Source: DATGMB01 sp035293845
GTDB taxonomy: Bacteria; Acidobacteriota; Terriglobia; Bryobacterales; Bryobacteraceae
Length of the DNA stretch: 33,317 nt
Direction: 5' to 3'
NCBI GenBank assembly: GCA_035293845.1
Contig: DATGMB010000263.1
Coordinates: forward strand, 1 to 33,317
Shown: piece after piece, positions 7,701-14,799 of the stretch
Position numbering within the stretch: position 1 is the stretch's first letter
Layout: the number at the start of each line of letters is the position of its first letter
Made by a program: the position numbers and the translations under genes
Notes under the pieces: model-generated
The model's database searches: none
Told to the model about the DNA's origin: nothing
The model's input: the letters and a program-made list of their open reading frames with translations, nothing else

Positions 7701-8276
7701 GACCTGGAACTGCGTGGCGCCGGCAACCTGCTGGGCGGCGAGCAGCACGGGCACATCAACTCGGTCGGGTTCGATACGTATATCCGGCTGCTGGACGAGA
7801 CTGTGCGCGAGTTGAAAGGCGAGGAGGTCGTGCCGGAGATCCATTCGGCCTTGAATCTGGGGCTCGATATCCGGATTCCGCCGGATTACATCTCGGACGA
7901 AAATCAGCGGCTGCGGGCCTATCGGCAGATCGCCAACGCGGCGGACGCCGAAGCCCGGGACCGTGCCGAAAAGGAACTGGCGGACCGATACGGCCCAGTG
8001 CCCGAGGCCGTGCGCAACCTGCTCGAGTATTCGGCGCTCAAGACGCTGGCCGAGCAGATCGGCGTCGAGGTCATCGACCGCCGCCATAACCTGTTGAATG
8101 TAAAGTTCCACAAGGAAACGCGCGTGGACCCGGCGCGGCTGATGTCGATGGTTTCCAAAACGCGCGGGGCGCAGTTTACTCCGGCAGGCGTCTTGCTAAT
8201 GCCTCTGGATGGCCAGAACGGCGCGGCGGAGATCCTCGCGCTTTTGAAGGAGAAGTTGGGGGCTCTGCGGGCGTAG
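4794..8276 (+). CDS. mfd: Transcription-repair coupling factor
   Basis: Mfd is a DNA translocase that removes stalled RNA polymerase and recruits UvrA to the lesion. The 1160-residue product has the normal length and order: UvrB-like N-terminal region (residues 1 to about 350), the RNA-polymerase-interacting CarD-like domain (about 490-555, DFVVHAEHGVAQYLGL), the RecG-like translocase with Walker A GDVGFGKTE near 650, DEEQ near 750, SATPIPRTLHMSLLG and the second helicase lobe (GRVGRSNRRAYAYLL), then the C-terminal UvrA-masking domain. TTG 4794 overlaps the rfaE2 stop (TTGA), so translation is coupled. Several conserved helicase motifs are written in A/T-ending codons unlike the rest of the gene (see findings). 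Confidence 0.97.
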   Translation: MIHPAVRDIFLDLGKHPAFQEALRRLAGGGRTSISGLTTTAKAVYTVLLRQLSGRPIVIVVDGSKQAESLAEAVQTFFQLLAADGAGRNSPLLLPALDVLPLQNLSPHAEVLEERAIGLWRLAARSVPITIVPVTAAMLRIEPGEHYRQLALRLRVGDELPLEEVVAHLESIGYERREPVEMVGEYSVRGGILDVFSPEAEKPVRIDLFGDLVESIRRFDVESQRSVLKVEDCLLLPLTEFQKSRQLLLRLAELVREADIPGRDLPPPGEPFPGWELVVPMLKPRDSSLFELIERPIVVWDEPEQVRSAADRFWKRLEQIERSPAYDPGRIYLSLEELQSRAGDAPRLDLKELEIGLPNEANLHLSTRPSLSFHGNMQVAIAEARTLVESGRKVAFFASSTGEVERVADILNEYSIPYQLGIEQFESTPAYLAERAYMAGTVASIYLIKGLIRHGTAFQDSNLIVFGSEDLFESSELVARAPVSKSALAAFSADLIDLKPGDFVVHAEHGVAQYLGLREIEQGEAKGDYMLLEYAGGSKLYVPLTRMDLVQRFRGAGEAKPSLDRMGGATWTRTKTRIKAKMRDMADELLKLYAARKMADGFAYSSDSNWQREFEDAFEFTETRDQLTAIQEIKRDMESPHPMDRLLCGDVGFGKTEVVMRAAFKALGDGKQIAVLAPTTVLAFQHYETFKRRFQPFPVRIEMFSRFRAPKEIKAGLSDLAEGKVDIAIGTHRLLSKDVVFKDLGLVIVDEEQRFGVKHKEQLKQLKKTVDHVAMSATPIPRTLHMSLLGLRDMSVIETPPKDRLAIHTVVAPFQPELIRSAIELELGRGGQVYFLHNRVDSIWARAAQIQELAPNARIGVGHGQMGEAELEKTMLQFMRHEFDILVCTTIIENGLDIPLANTIIVENAERYGLSELYQLRGRVGRSNRRAYAYLLVPPDTELTEIARKRLAALKEFSDLGAGFKIAALDLELRGAGNLLGGEQHGHINSVGFDTYIRLLDETVRELKGEEVVPEIHSALNLGLDIRIPPDYISDENQRLRAYRQIANAADAEARDRAEKELADRYGPVPEAVRNLLEYSALKTLAEQIGVEVIDRRHNLLNVKFHKETRVDPARLMSMVSKTRGAQFTPAGVLLMPLDGQNGAAEILALLKEKLGALRA

Positions 8277-8348
8277 CAGTGGAGCCGCCCCATGGCGGGC
8301 TCGGCCGGTCGCACAGGCCATTGGGAGCCGCGCGATCGGCTGCTGGTT

Positions 8349-8354
8349 TAGAAT
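8349..8354 (+). promoter_or_regulatory. Putative -10 box TAGAAT before the PpiC gene
   Basis: TAGAAT ends 16 nt before ATG 8371, with GGA about 10 nt before the ATG as a weak Shine-Dalgarno. The 94-nt gap after mfd also holds an imperfect GC hairpin (about 8283-8308) without a T-run. Confidence 0.35.
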
Positions 8355-8370
8355 AAAGGAACAAAGAATT

Positions 8371-9606
8371 ATGGTTTGGAGCAGGCTTGCGGTACTCATG
8401 GCGGCGGGGCTTCCGCTGGCATTCGCGGCGGATGTGAAAGTGGTCGAAGAGATCGCCGCCAAGGTCAACGGTGAAATCATCACACGCGGCGAACTGGATC
8501 AGGCGCGGAAGGAGACGGAACAGATGCTCCGCTCCGAGGGCCTGACCGGGAACAAGCTGCAGGACGCGGTCAAGGAGTATTCGGCGAACACGCTCCGCGA
8601 GAAGATCGACGAAATCCTGCTGGTGCAGAAGGGCAAGGACCTCAATATCAACGTCGATGCCGAGGTCACGCGCCAGTTGGCCGATATCCAGGTGCAGGCG
8701 CGCGATAAGGACGGCAACCGCATCACCGATCCGGATAAGTTCCACCAGTACGTCCAGGAACAGACCGGCATGTCCTTCGAAGACTATAAGGACCGTCTGA
8801 AGCGGCAGATGCTGGCGCAGCGGGTGATCGGGCAGGAGGTCGGCTACCGCATCAACATCCCCGAGCCCGAACTGCGGAAGTATTACGACGATCACAAAGC
8901 CGATTTCGTCCGCAAGGAGCAGGTGTTTCTGAGCCAGATCCTCATCTCCACGGAGGGCAAGACACCGGCGCAGGTGGCGGAAGCGGAGAAAAAGGCCAAG
9001 GACCTGGTGGCGCGCGCCACCAAGGGCGAGAAGTTCAGCGACCTGGTGCGCCAGTATTCCGACGACCCCGAGACCGCCCGCAACGGCGGGTCGCTGCCGC
9101 CCTACCAGCGGGGCATCATGCCCAAGGACATGGAGGACCAGGCCTTCACGCAGAAGAAGGGCGCCATCCTCGGGCCGTTCAAACGGCCGCAGGGATTCGT
9201 GATCCTGCGCATCGACGAGCGCTTCGAGGCCGGCCAGGCCAGCTTCGAAGAGGTGAAGGAACAGATCCAGGAAATCATGGCGCGGCCCCGGATGGAGCCG
9301 AAGATCCGCGAATACCTGACCCGTCTGCGGCAGGAAGCGTTCCTGGAGATCAAGGACGGCTACGTGGATAGCGGTGCCGCGCCGGGCAAAGACACCCGCT
9401 GGCACGATGTGGCGCAGCTGAAGCCGCAGACTACCACTAAGGAAGAAGTCGCGGCGCGCGTCCACCGGCACAAGAAATTCCTCTTTGTTCCGATTCCGGG
9501 CACTACGCAGAAGGTCTCGAAGAAGGAGACTTCGCCGGACATTCCCGAGCCGCCCAAGGCCGATCAGAACGGCGCTCCGGTTACGGCCCAGCCCATCAAA
9601 CAATGA
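8371..9606 (+). CDS. Periplasmic chaperone / peptidyl-prolyl isomerase, SurA-PpiC type
   Basis: Exported folding factor of 411 residues. A signal peptide (MVWSRLAVLMAAGLPLAFAA) leads into a SurA-like N-terminal helical domain (VVEEIAAKVNGEIITRGELDQ, about 25-170). A single parvulin domain follows (about 180-300: EQVFLSQILIST, FSDLVRQYSDDPETARNGGSL, GAILGPFKRPQGFVILRI). A charged and Pro-rich tail with TTTKEE and RHKKFLF ends the protein. Its expected role is folding and delivery of outer-membrane proteins in the periplasm, with isomerase activity at prolines. It has one parvulin domain where E. coli SurA has two. The TGA overlaps the ATG of the exonuclease gene (ATGA). Confidence 0.9.
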   Translation: MVWSRLAVLMAAGLPLAFAADVKVVEEIAAKVNGEIITRGELDQARKETEQMLRSEGLTGNKLQDAVKEYSANTLREKIDEILLVQKGKDLNINVDAEVTRQLADIQVQARDKDGNRITDPDKFHQYVQEQTGMSFEDYKDRLKRQMLAQRVIGQEVGYRINIPEPELRKYYDDHKADFVRKEQVFLSQILISTEGKTPAQVAEAEKKAKDLVARATKGEKFSDLVRQYSDDPETARNGGSLPPYQRGIMPKDMEDQAFTQKKGAILGPFKRPQGFVILRIDERFEAGQASFEEVKEQIQEIMARPRMEPKIREYLTRLRQEAFLEIKDGYVDSGAAPGKDTRWHDVAQLKPQTTTKEEVAARVHRHKKFLFVPIPGTTQKVSKKETSPDIPEPPKADQNGAPVTAQPIKQ

Positions 9607-10787
9607 AGTCTCCCTATGTAAACGAGCTGGAGCCGAACCGGGTTATCACTACCAGCTTTCTGGTCCACTCCAAGGAGATCCGGCAAAAGAAGACCGGCGA
9701 GCTGTATCTTTCGCTGATGCTCGGGGACCGCACGGGTGAGCTGGACGCGAAGATGTGGGACAACGTCCAGGACGTGCTCGACAGCTTCGACCGCGACGAT
9801 TTCGTGAAGGTGAAGGGGCTGGTCCAAGTCTTCCACAATCGCCCGCAGCTCACCATCCACAAGCTGCGCCGGCTGGACGACAGCGAGGTCGATTTCGGCG
9901 ACTATTTCCCGGCTTCCCGGCGCGATCCCGAGGAGATGTGGACGGAGCTGCGCGGCATCGTGGCCGGCATGCGCAATCCGCATCTCAAGGGACTGGTGGA
10001 AGCGATGCTCGACGATCCGGAGATCGCGCTGCGCTTCCGGCGGGCGCCGGCGGCCAAGCAGATCCACCATGCATTCCTGGGTGGCCTGATCGAGCACGTG
10101 TTGTCGCTGTGCGCGCTGGCTCGGATGACGGCCGCGCACTATCCCCACGTCGATTACGACCTGCTGCTCACCGGTGTGGTGCTGCACGATATCGGGAAGA
10201 TTTACGAGCTGAAGTACGAGCGCGGCTTTTCCTATTCGAGCGAAGGGCAACTGCTGGGCCACATCCACATCGCGATCCGGATGATCGGCGATAAACTGCG
10301 GAACCTGCCGGAGTTCCCGGAGGGGTTGCGGTCGCTGGTGGAACACATGATTCTGAGTCACCACGGGCAGCTCGAATTCGGCTCGCCCAAGCTCCCGGAA
10401 TTCCCCGAGGCCCTGCTGCTGCACTACCTCGATGACATGGATTCCAAGATGGAATGCATGCGCGCGCTGATCGAAAACGACCGCCAGGTGGATGGCTGCT
10501 TCACCAGCTACCATCCGGCGCTCGAACGTGTGGCGTTGAAGAAGGATCGATATTTGAACGGGGAGCAGGGCCGGCCGGTGCGCGGCCGTGAGGGAGCGGC
10601 GGTGGCGGAAAAGACCCCGCTCCCTGACGGTCCCGGCGCTGGTTCCGCGCCGGCGCCTCCGGTGGCGCCGCCGGCTCTGGCGGCACATCCGCTTTTCGCT
10701 TCCCGTCCGGACTCCCCATTTGCGGATAAACTAAAACAAGCGCTGGCTGAAACAAGCCCGGCGCCCGGGCCCCCACAGGAACGCTGA
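9603..10787 (+). CDS. OB-fold / HD-domain 3'-5' exoribonuclease, YhaM-like
   Basis: A 394-residue nuclease of the YhaM/Cbf1 type. The N-terminal OB fold (about 10-95: RVITTSFLVHSKEIRQKKTGELYLSLMLGDRTGELDAKMWDN) binds nucleic acid. The HD domain (about 155-310) carries HHAFLGGLIEHVLS, the metal-binding VLHDIGKIYE and MILSHHGQ. YhaM degrades RNA and some single-stranded DNA from the 3' end with Mn or Mg. The last 70 or so residues (GREGAAVAEK onwards) are Pro/Ala-rich and probably disordered, an addition to the usual length of about 315. Starts by ATGA overlap with the chaperone gene and its TGA shares a base with the next ATG (TGATG). Confidence 0.9.
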   Translation: MKSPYVNELEPNRVITTSFLVHSKEIRQKKTGELYLSLMLGDRTGELDAKMWDNVQDVLDSFDRDDFVKVKGLVQVFHNRPQLTIHKLRRLDDSEVDFGDYFPASRRDPEEMWTELRGIVAGMRNPHLKGLVEAMLDDPEIALRFRRAPAAKQIHHAFLGGLIEHVLSLCALARMTAAHYPHVDYDLLLTGVVLHDIGKIYELKYERGFSYSSEGQLLGHIHIAIRMIGDKLRNLPEFPEGLRSLVEHMILSHHGQLEFGSPKLPEFPEALLLHYLDDMDSKMECMRALIENDRQVDGCFTSYHPALERVALKKDRYLNGEQGRPVRGREGAAVAEKTPLPDGPGAGSAPAPPVAPPALAAHPLFASRPDSPFADKLKQALAETSPAPGPPQER

Positions 10788-11170
10788 TGACAAGAGCAGC
10801 TCGCGAGGTTCCACCGCCCCTGGAGTTGTTGTGCCTGAAGGCGCTTTGGTCGCTTCGGGAAGGAAATGTGAAGGCCGTACAGCAAATCGTGGCGCAGAAG
10901 CGGCCGCTTGCCTACACCACGATCATGACGGTGCTCGAACGGCTGCTGCGCAAGGGCAAGCTCGAGCGCCGCAAAGTCGGACGGTCGTTCGTCTACGTGC
11001 CGACCGCCTCCCGTGAGGAAATGCGCCGGGCGGCGGTCCGCGAGCTCCTCGACGGCTTTTTCGACGGCTCCGAAGAGGAGTTGCTGCGCTTTCTCGGCCG
11101 CGCCGATCACAAGGCCAACGCCGCAGCCGCAGGCGAGGGCGACGCCCGGATCGATACAGTACTGCTGTAG
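10787..11170 (+). CDS. BlaI/MecI/CopY-family repressor
   Basis: A 127-residue winged-helix transcription factor. PPPLELLCLKALWSLREGNVKAVQQIVAQKRPLAYTTIMTVLERLLRKGKLERRKVGRSF is the BlaI-family DNA-binding domain, with recognition helix YTTIMTVLERL at about residues 43-53. A dimerisation segment follows (about 75-105: REEMRRAAVRELLDGFFDGSEEELLRFL). BlaI proteins normally pair with a BlaR1-type sensor protease that cleaves them; no such gene is nearby, so the inducer and target are unknown. TGATG overlap with the exonuclease gene makes it the end of a translationally coupled operon. Confidence 0.9.
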   Translation: MTRAAREVPPPLELLCLKALWSLREGNVKAVQQIVAQKRPLAYTTIMTVLERLLRKGKLERRKVGRSFVYVPTASREEMRRAAVRELLDGFFDGSEEELLRFLGRADHKANAAAAGEGDARIDTVLL

Positions 11171-11298
11171 GGGTCGGGGATCGGGGATCAGGGCTCGGCG
11201 CTCCGGAAGGTTTGAGGCCCGCGTGGCTTCCCCTGAACAGCACCAGGGCTGCGAACTCCCTCGAAAGCCGATCCCCGATCCCTGACCCCTGATCCCCC
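11171..11298. repeat. Paired, inverted arrays of a GGGATCR heptamer
   Basis: At 11171-11197 a heptamer is iterated four times (approximately GGGGTCG, GGGATCG, GGGATCA, GGGCTCG). Its complement recurs at 11270-11297 (GATCCCC, GATCCCT, GACCCCT, GATCCCC). The flanks contain a perfect 13-bp inverted repeat (GGGATCGGGGATC at 11177-11189 against 11270-11282) enclosing 80 nt. It could fold into a large hairpin ending the upstream operon, or be a dispersed repeat element. There is no coding sequence here. Confidence 0.7.
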
Positions 11299-11369
11299 TC
11301 CGATTTTTCCTGTTGCGACCCTCTCACCCAATCAGTCATATTGGAATTTGGTGTCGAAAACCATCGTGT

Positions 11370-11418
11370 AGAGCGCACCTGCAGGCCGACAATCGACAGC
11401 CGTTCCGCCGGGCGCTCT
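11370..11418 (+). promoter_or_regulatory. Possible structured leader of the metal-transport operon
   Basis: AGAGCGC (11370-11376) and GCGCTCT (11412-11418) can pair across 35 nt, just ahead of the start region at 11441-11459. It matches no riboswitch I can recognise (not an M-box or yybP-ykoY). Speculative. Confidence 0.25.
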
Positions 11419-11440
11419 CATTCTATTTCGGGGGTGCCCA

Positions 11441-12703
11441 GTGGGCGTGGCATTGTCGATGGGGGAGAACCTGCTGTACTTTACAGAACTGGTTTCGATG
11501 CCGGTCTTCGACCTGAAGGGCCGGCGGATCGGGCGCGTCAAGGATGCCGCCGTGGTCCCCCTCATTCACCCGGCCCGCATCGATCGCATCCTGGTGGGCG
11601 GCGCCGATACCTGGCTCAGCATCCGCTACGACCAGGTCCGCTCCATCCGGCTCGGCGAGGGCATCGAACTCAACGACGAGCAGCTCATCCCCTACCACGA
11701 CGACGAATACATGCTGCGCATCGCGCGCGACCTGCTGGACCAGCAGATCATCGACGTCAACGGGCGCAAAGTGGTTCGCGTGAACGATCTCACGCTGGAG
11801 ATCCAGCGCGAGGAGGGCCGCGATACGCTGGCCGTCGCGGAAGTGGATATCGGGCTCCGCAGCATCTTCCGCCGCCTGGTCCAGGGTGTGCTGCCGCCGC
11901 GGTGGATCCGGCGGCTGCAACGGCGCATCCCGCCCAACTCGATTCCCTGGGATTTCGCGAACGTCGTCGAGCCGGATCCGCTGCGGCGTCTGCGCCTCAA
12001 CATTTCCTACCAGCGCCTGGAGCAGCTGCACCCCGCCGACTTGGCCGACATCGTCGAGGATCTGAGCCCGGCCGAGCGCGAGGCCATCTTCGAGACCATC
12101 GACAGCGAGGTGGCGGCCGATGCCCTGACCGAGGTCGATCCCAAGATGCAGGCGCGCATCCTGGAATCGCTCGAGCCCGAAAAGGCCGCCGACATCGTCG
12201 AGGAGATGGCGCCGGACGAAGCGGCCGACGTCCTCTCCGAGCTGCAGGAGGAGACCAGCGAGGAGATCCTCGACGAAATGGCTTCGGCGCCCAAAACCGA
12301 GGTCCGCGAGCTGCTCGAATTCGAGGAGGACACCGCCGGCGGCCTCATGAACACCGAGTACGTCGCGCTGCACGAAAACGCCACCGTCCAGGATGCATTC
12401 GGAGCGCTGCGCGGCAACGAAGACCTGCTCGAAAGTCTGAACACCGTGTTTCTGGTCGACCCGGACGAGCGGCTGGTGGGATCGGTGCCACTGGCGCGGC
12501 TTTTCATCGCCTCCGAAGGCGACCGGCTGAAGGATCTCGTCTCCGAGCCCGTGATCCAGGTGAGCGTGGACGAGAGGCAGGATCGCATCACGGAGCTGTT
12601 CGACAAGTACAACCTTCTAACCCTGCCCGTCATCGATGAGGACGGCAAGCTCGCGGGGGTGATCACCGCGGACGATATCATTTCGGTGTTGAGGCAGAAG
12701 TGA
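11441..12703 (+). CDS. MgtE-like cytosolic sensor without a channel (PRC, MgtE-N, CBS pair)
   Basis: A 420-residue soluble protein. A PRC-barrel-like segment (about 15-130: MPVFDLKGRRIGRVKDAA, then a second LLDQQIIDVNGRKVVRVND) precedes an MgtE N-domain (about 190-290) made of acidic helical repeats such as LHPADLADIVEDLSPAERE and EPEKAADIVEEMAPDEAADVL. Two CBS domains follow (about 295-418, MNTEYVALHENATV, then FLVDPDERLVG and LLTLPVIDEDGKLAG). In MgtE channels these parts sense Mg2+ and gate the pore, but the membrane domain is missing and the chain ends after the second CBS. The next gene, 3 nt downstream, encodes an Nramp-type transporter, its likely partner. GTG 11441 is used because GGGGTG lies just upstream; ATG 11459 is possible. 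Confidence 0.87.
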   Translation: MGVALSMGENLLYFTELVSMPVFDLKGRRIGRVKDAAVVPLIHPARIDRILVGGADTWLSIRYDQVRSIRLGEGIELNDEQLIPYHDDEYMLRIARDLLDQQIIDVNGRKVVRVNDLTLEIQREEGRDTLAVAEVDIGLRSIFRRLVQGVLPPRWIRRLQRRIPPNSIPWDFANVVEPDPLRRLRLNISYQRLEQLHPADLADIVEDLSPAEREAIFETIDSEVAADALTEVDPKMQARILESLEPEKAADIVEEMAPDEAADVLSELQEETSEEILDEMASAPKTEVRELLEFEEDTAGGLMNTEYVALHENATVQDAFGALRGNEDLLESLNTVFLVDPDERLVGSVPLARLFIASEGDRLKDLVSEPVIQVSVDERQDRITELFDKYNLLTLPVIDEDGKLAGVITADDIISVLRQK

Positions 12704-12706
12704 CGG

Positions 12707-13954
12707 ATGCGAAAATTCCTGCTTCGTTTCCGTTACCAGCTCGTGCTGTTCCTGGCCGTCCTCGGGCCCGGATTCATCACCGCCAATGTGGATAATGACG
12801 CCGGCGGCATCCTGACCTATTCGCAGGCGGGCGCGCGCTTCGGTTATCTGCCCCTCTGGACCCTGATCCCGATCACCATCCTGCTGATCATCACGCAGGA
12901 GATGTGCTCGCGCATGGGCGCGGTCACCGGTAAGGGCCTCTCCGACCTGATCCGCGAAGAGTTCGGGCTGCGCATCACGTTTCTCATGATGGCGCTGCTG
13001 GTGGTCGTAAATCTGACGAACGTGATGTCCGAATTCGCGGGCGTGGCCGGCTCGCTCGAACTCTTCCACATCAGCCGGTACATCACGGTGCCGCTGGCGG
13101 CCGCGGCGGTGTGGTTCCTGGTGGTGAAGGGCACGTATAAGAGCGTGGAGAAGATCTTCCTCTTCGCCTGCCTGCTCTACGTCACCTATATCATCTCCGC
13201 CTTCCTGGTGCGGCCGGACTGGAAGGAGGCGGCCATCTACAGCGTCAAGCCCGTGCTCCTGCTGCAGCCCGCGTATATTTTCATGCTGATCGGCATGGTC
13301 GGGACGACGATTGCGCCGTGGATGCAGTTCTACCTGCAATCGGCGGTGGTGGAAAAGGGCATCACGCCGGACGAATACGCGGCTTCGCGGCTCGAAGTGA
13401 TCGTCGGCTGCATCATGACGGACGTGGTGGCGTTCTTCATCGTCGTGGCCTGCGCCGGGGCGATCTGGAGCGTGCGGCCGCGCGATATCGATACCGCCCA
13501 GCAGGCGGCACTGGCGCTGAAGCCGTTCGGGGAATATGCGTTCGCGCTGTTCAGCGCCGGGCTCCTCAATGCATCGGTCTTCGCGGCCACCATCCTCCCG
13601 CTTTCGACGGCCTACACGGTTTGCGAGGGCCTCGGGTTCGAGAGCGGCATCGACAAGCGGATGCGCGAGGCGCCCATCTTTTACGGCCTCTACACGCTGC
13701 TCATCGTGGTGGGCGCCGGCCTCGTGCTCATCCCGAAATTTCCGCTGATCCGCATGATCCTGTGGTCCCAGGTGCTCAACGGCATGCTGCTGCCGTTCAT
13801 CCTCATCTTCATGATCCTGCTCATCAACAAGAAAGACCTGATGGGCCGGTGGGTGAACCCGGGCTGGTTCAACGTGGCCTCCTGGATCTCGATCGTCGTG
13901 ATCATCGGGCTCACCCTGGCGTACGTCGGGATTCTGGTGAAAGGCACGCCCTAA
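12707..13954 (+). CDS. Nramp/SLC11-family divalent metal transporter with altered metal site
   Basis: A polytopic membrane protein of 415 residues with about 11 hydrophobic segments and the Nramp fold. The conserved metal-site motifs differ from MntH-type transporters. The first-helix DPGN reads D31-A-G-G (VDNDAGGILTYSQAG), so the metal-binding Asn is lost. In helix 6 the usual M-P-H reads A203-P-W (GTTIAPWMQFYLQSA), so the transition-metal-selecting Met is replaced by Ala. Loss of this Met is known in Nramp-related magnesium transporters, so Mg2+ rather than Mn2+ or Fe2+ is a reasonable guess. The MgtE-like sensor encoded 3 nt upstream supports that. Transport direction is not shown by sequence. 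Confidence 0.88.
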   Translation: MRKFLLRFRYQLVLFLAVLGPGFITANVDNDAGGILTYSQAGARFGYLPLWTLIPITILLIITQEMCSRMGAVTGKGLSDLIREEFGLRITFLMMALLVVVNLTNVMSEFAGVAGSLELFHISRYITVPLAAAAVWFLVVKGTYKSVEKIFLFACLLYVTYIISAFLVRPDWKEAAIYSVKPVLLLQPAYIFMLIGMVGTTIAPWMQFYLQSAVVEKGITPDEYAASRLEVIVGCIMTDVVAFFIVVACAGAIWSVRPRDIDTAQQAALALKPFGEYAFALFSAGLLNASVFAATILPLSTAYTVCEGLGFESGIDKRMREAPIFYGLYTLLIVVGAGLVLIPKFPLIRMILWSQVLNGMLLPFILIFMILLINKKDLMGRWVNPGWFNVASWISIVVIIGLTLAYVGILVKGTP

Positions 13955-13957
13955 CGG

Positions 13958-14434
13958 TCAGGCCTTCGCCAAGAATTCCGCGAACCGGTCGAGCTGCTGA
14001 TTCCAGCCGATCGTGGCGCCGCTCTCGATGCCTTCGAAGGAATACCATTGGCGCACGGCGATTTCGGTCTTTCCGCCGCGATCGGCGAAGGTGACCTCCG
14101 TCCACACGCGCTGCTCGGGAACGCCATGAATGATCCCGTCGAACACCAGGCGCTCCGGTTCCACGACCTCGACGTACACGCCATCGAACGGGTACTCCTT
14201 CCCATCCGGCCCGCGCATCGAGTAACGCCAGGCGCCGCCCGGTCGGACATCCATCTCCTGAATGCGGGTCGTGAATCCGCGCGGACCCCACCACGCAGCC
14301 AGATGTTTGGGATCGGTCCAAGCCTGGAAAACCAGCTCGCGCGGTGCGTCGAAGGTGCGGGCCAGCTCCAATTGGCCCTTCACGGCGAACGGAAGGCTCG
14401 CCGCTGCGTTACTTTTTGCGGGATTTGCGGACAT
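13958..14434 (-). CDS. SRPBCC (AHSA1-like) domain protein
   Basis: A 158-residue cytoplasmic protein of the START/SRPBCC superfamily, AHSA1-like branch, a helix-grip fold with a hydrophobic cavity. Seen: LARTFDAPRELVFQAWTDP, HLAAWWGPRGFT, MDVRPGGAWRYSMRGPDG, VEVVEPERLVF and the C-terminal GWNQQLDRFAEFL. No enzymatic function is established for this group. The gene overlaps the ArsR-family regulator gene by 26 bp, a very common pairing, so its expression is presumably controlled by that repressor. It ends 3 bp from the convergent Nramp stop. Confidence 0.9.
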   Translation of the reverse strand: MSANPAKSNAAASLPFAVKGQLELARTFDAPRELVFQAWTDPKHLAAWWGPRGFTTRIQEMDVRPGGAWRYSMRGPDGKEYPFDGVYVEVVEPERLVFDGIIHGVPEQRVWTEVTFADRGGKTEIAVRQWYSFEGIESGATIGWNQQLDRFAEFLAKA

Positions 14435-14774
14435 GCGTTTTCTCCTCTTCCTGTTGCTTCACTGCGTGCAGATATTCGTCCAGGCGGTCGAAGCTATCCT
14501 CCCAGAACCGCCGGTAATGTTCGAGCCAGCCGGCAGCGTCCTGGAGCGGCCGCGCTTCGAGCCGACACAGCCGCCACTGCGCGGTCCGGCTGCGTGCGAT
14601 CAGCCCCGCCCGCTCCAGAACCTTCAAGTGCTTCGAGACCGCCGGAAGGCTCATGGCAAACGGTTCGGCCAGCTCCGTCACCGAGGCTTCTCCCGACGCC
14701 AGCCGCGCGAGGATGGCACGCCGCGTCGGATCGGCGAGGGCCGCGAACGTCAGGCTGAGAGAATCGGCCGGCAT
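14409..14774 (-). CDS. ArsR-family transcriptional regulator
   Basis: A winged-helix repressor of about 121 residues. TFAALADPTRRAILARLASGEASVTELAEPFAMSLPAVSKHLKVLERAGLI is the ArsR HTH, with the recognition helix LPAVSKHLKVLERA. There is no CxC or similar metal-binding motif, so it belongs to the non-metal ArsR branch that accompanies SRPBCC proteins. It probably represses its own two-gene operon. Start: ATG 14774 places the palindromic operator 2 bp upstream. ATG 14801 would add nine residues and put the operator inside the gene, although it has GGAGG 3 nt upstream (too close for good use). Confidence 0.88.
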   Translation of the reverse strand: MPADSLSLTFAALADPTRRAILARLASGEASVTELAEPFAMSLPAVSKHLKVLERAGLIARSRTAQWRLCRLEARPLQDAAGWLEHYRRFWEDSFDRLDEYLHAVKQQEEEKTHVRKSRKK

Positions 14775-14775
14775 C

Positions 14776-14799
14776 GTATTTAACCTGTTGGTAAAATAC
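14776..14799. promoter_or_regulatory. ArsR operator palindrome
   Basis: GTATTTAACC (14776-14785) and GGTAAAATAC (14790-14799) are inverted copies matching at 9 of 10 positions with a 4-bp spacer, directly before the regulator's start. A TTAACC-N4-GGTTAA core is what I would expect for ArsR/SRPBCC pairs. Autoregulation is inferred. Confidence 0.6.

Noticed and set aside
11341..12639. 432-codon rightward frame from ATG 11341
   Set aside because: Beyond 11441 it is the wrong frame of the MgtE-like gene, and its product is Arg/Pro-rich without domains.
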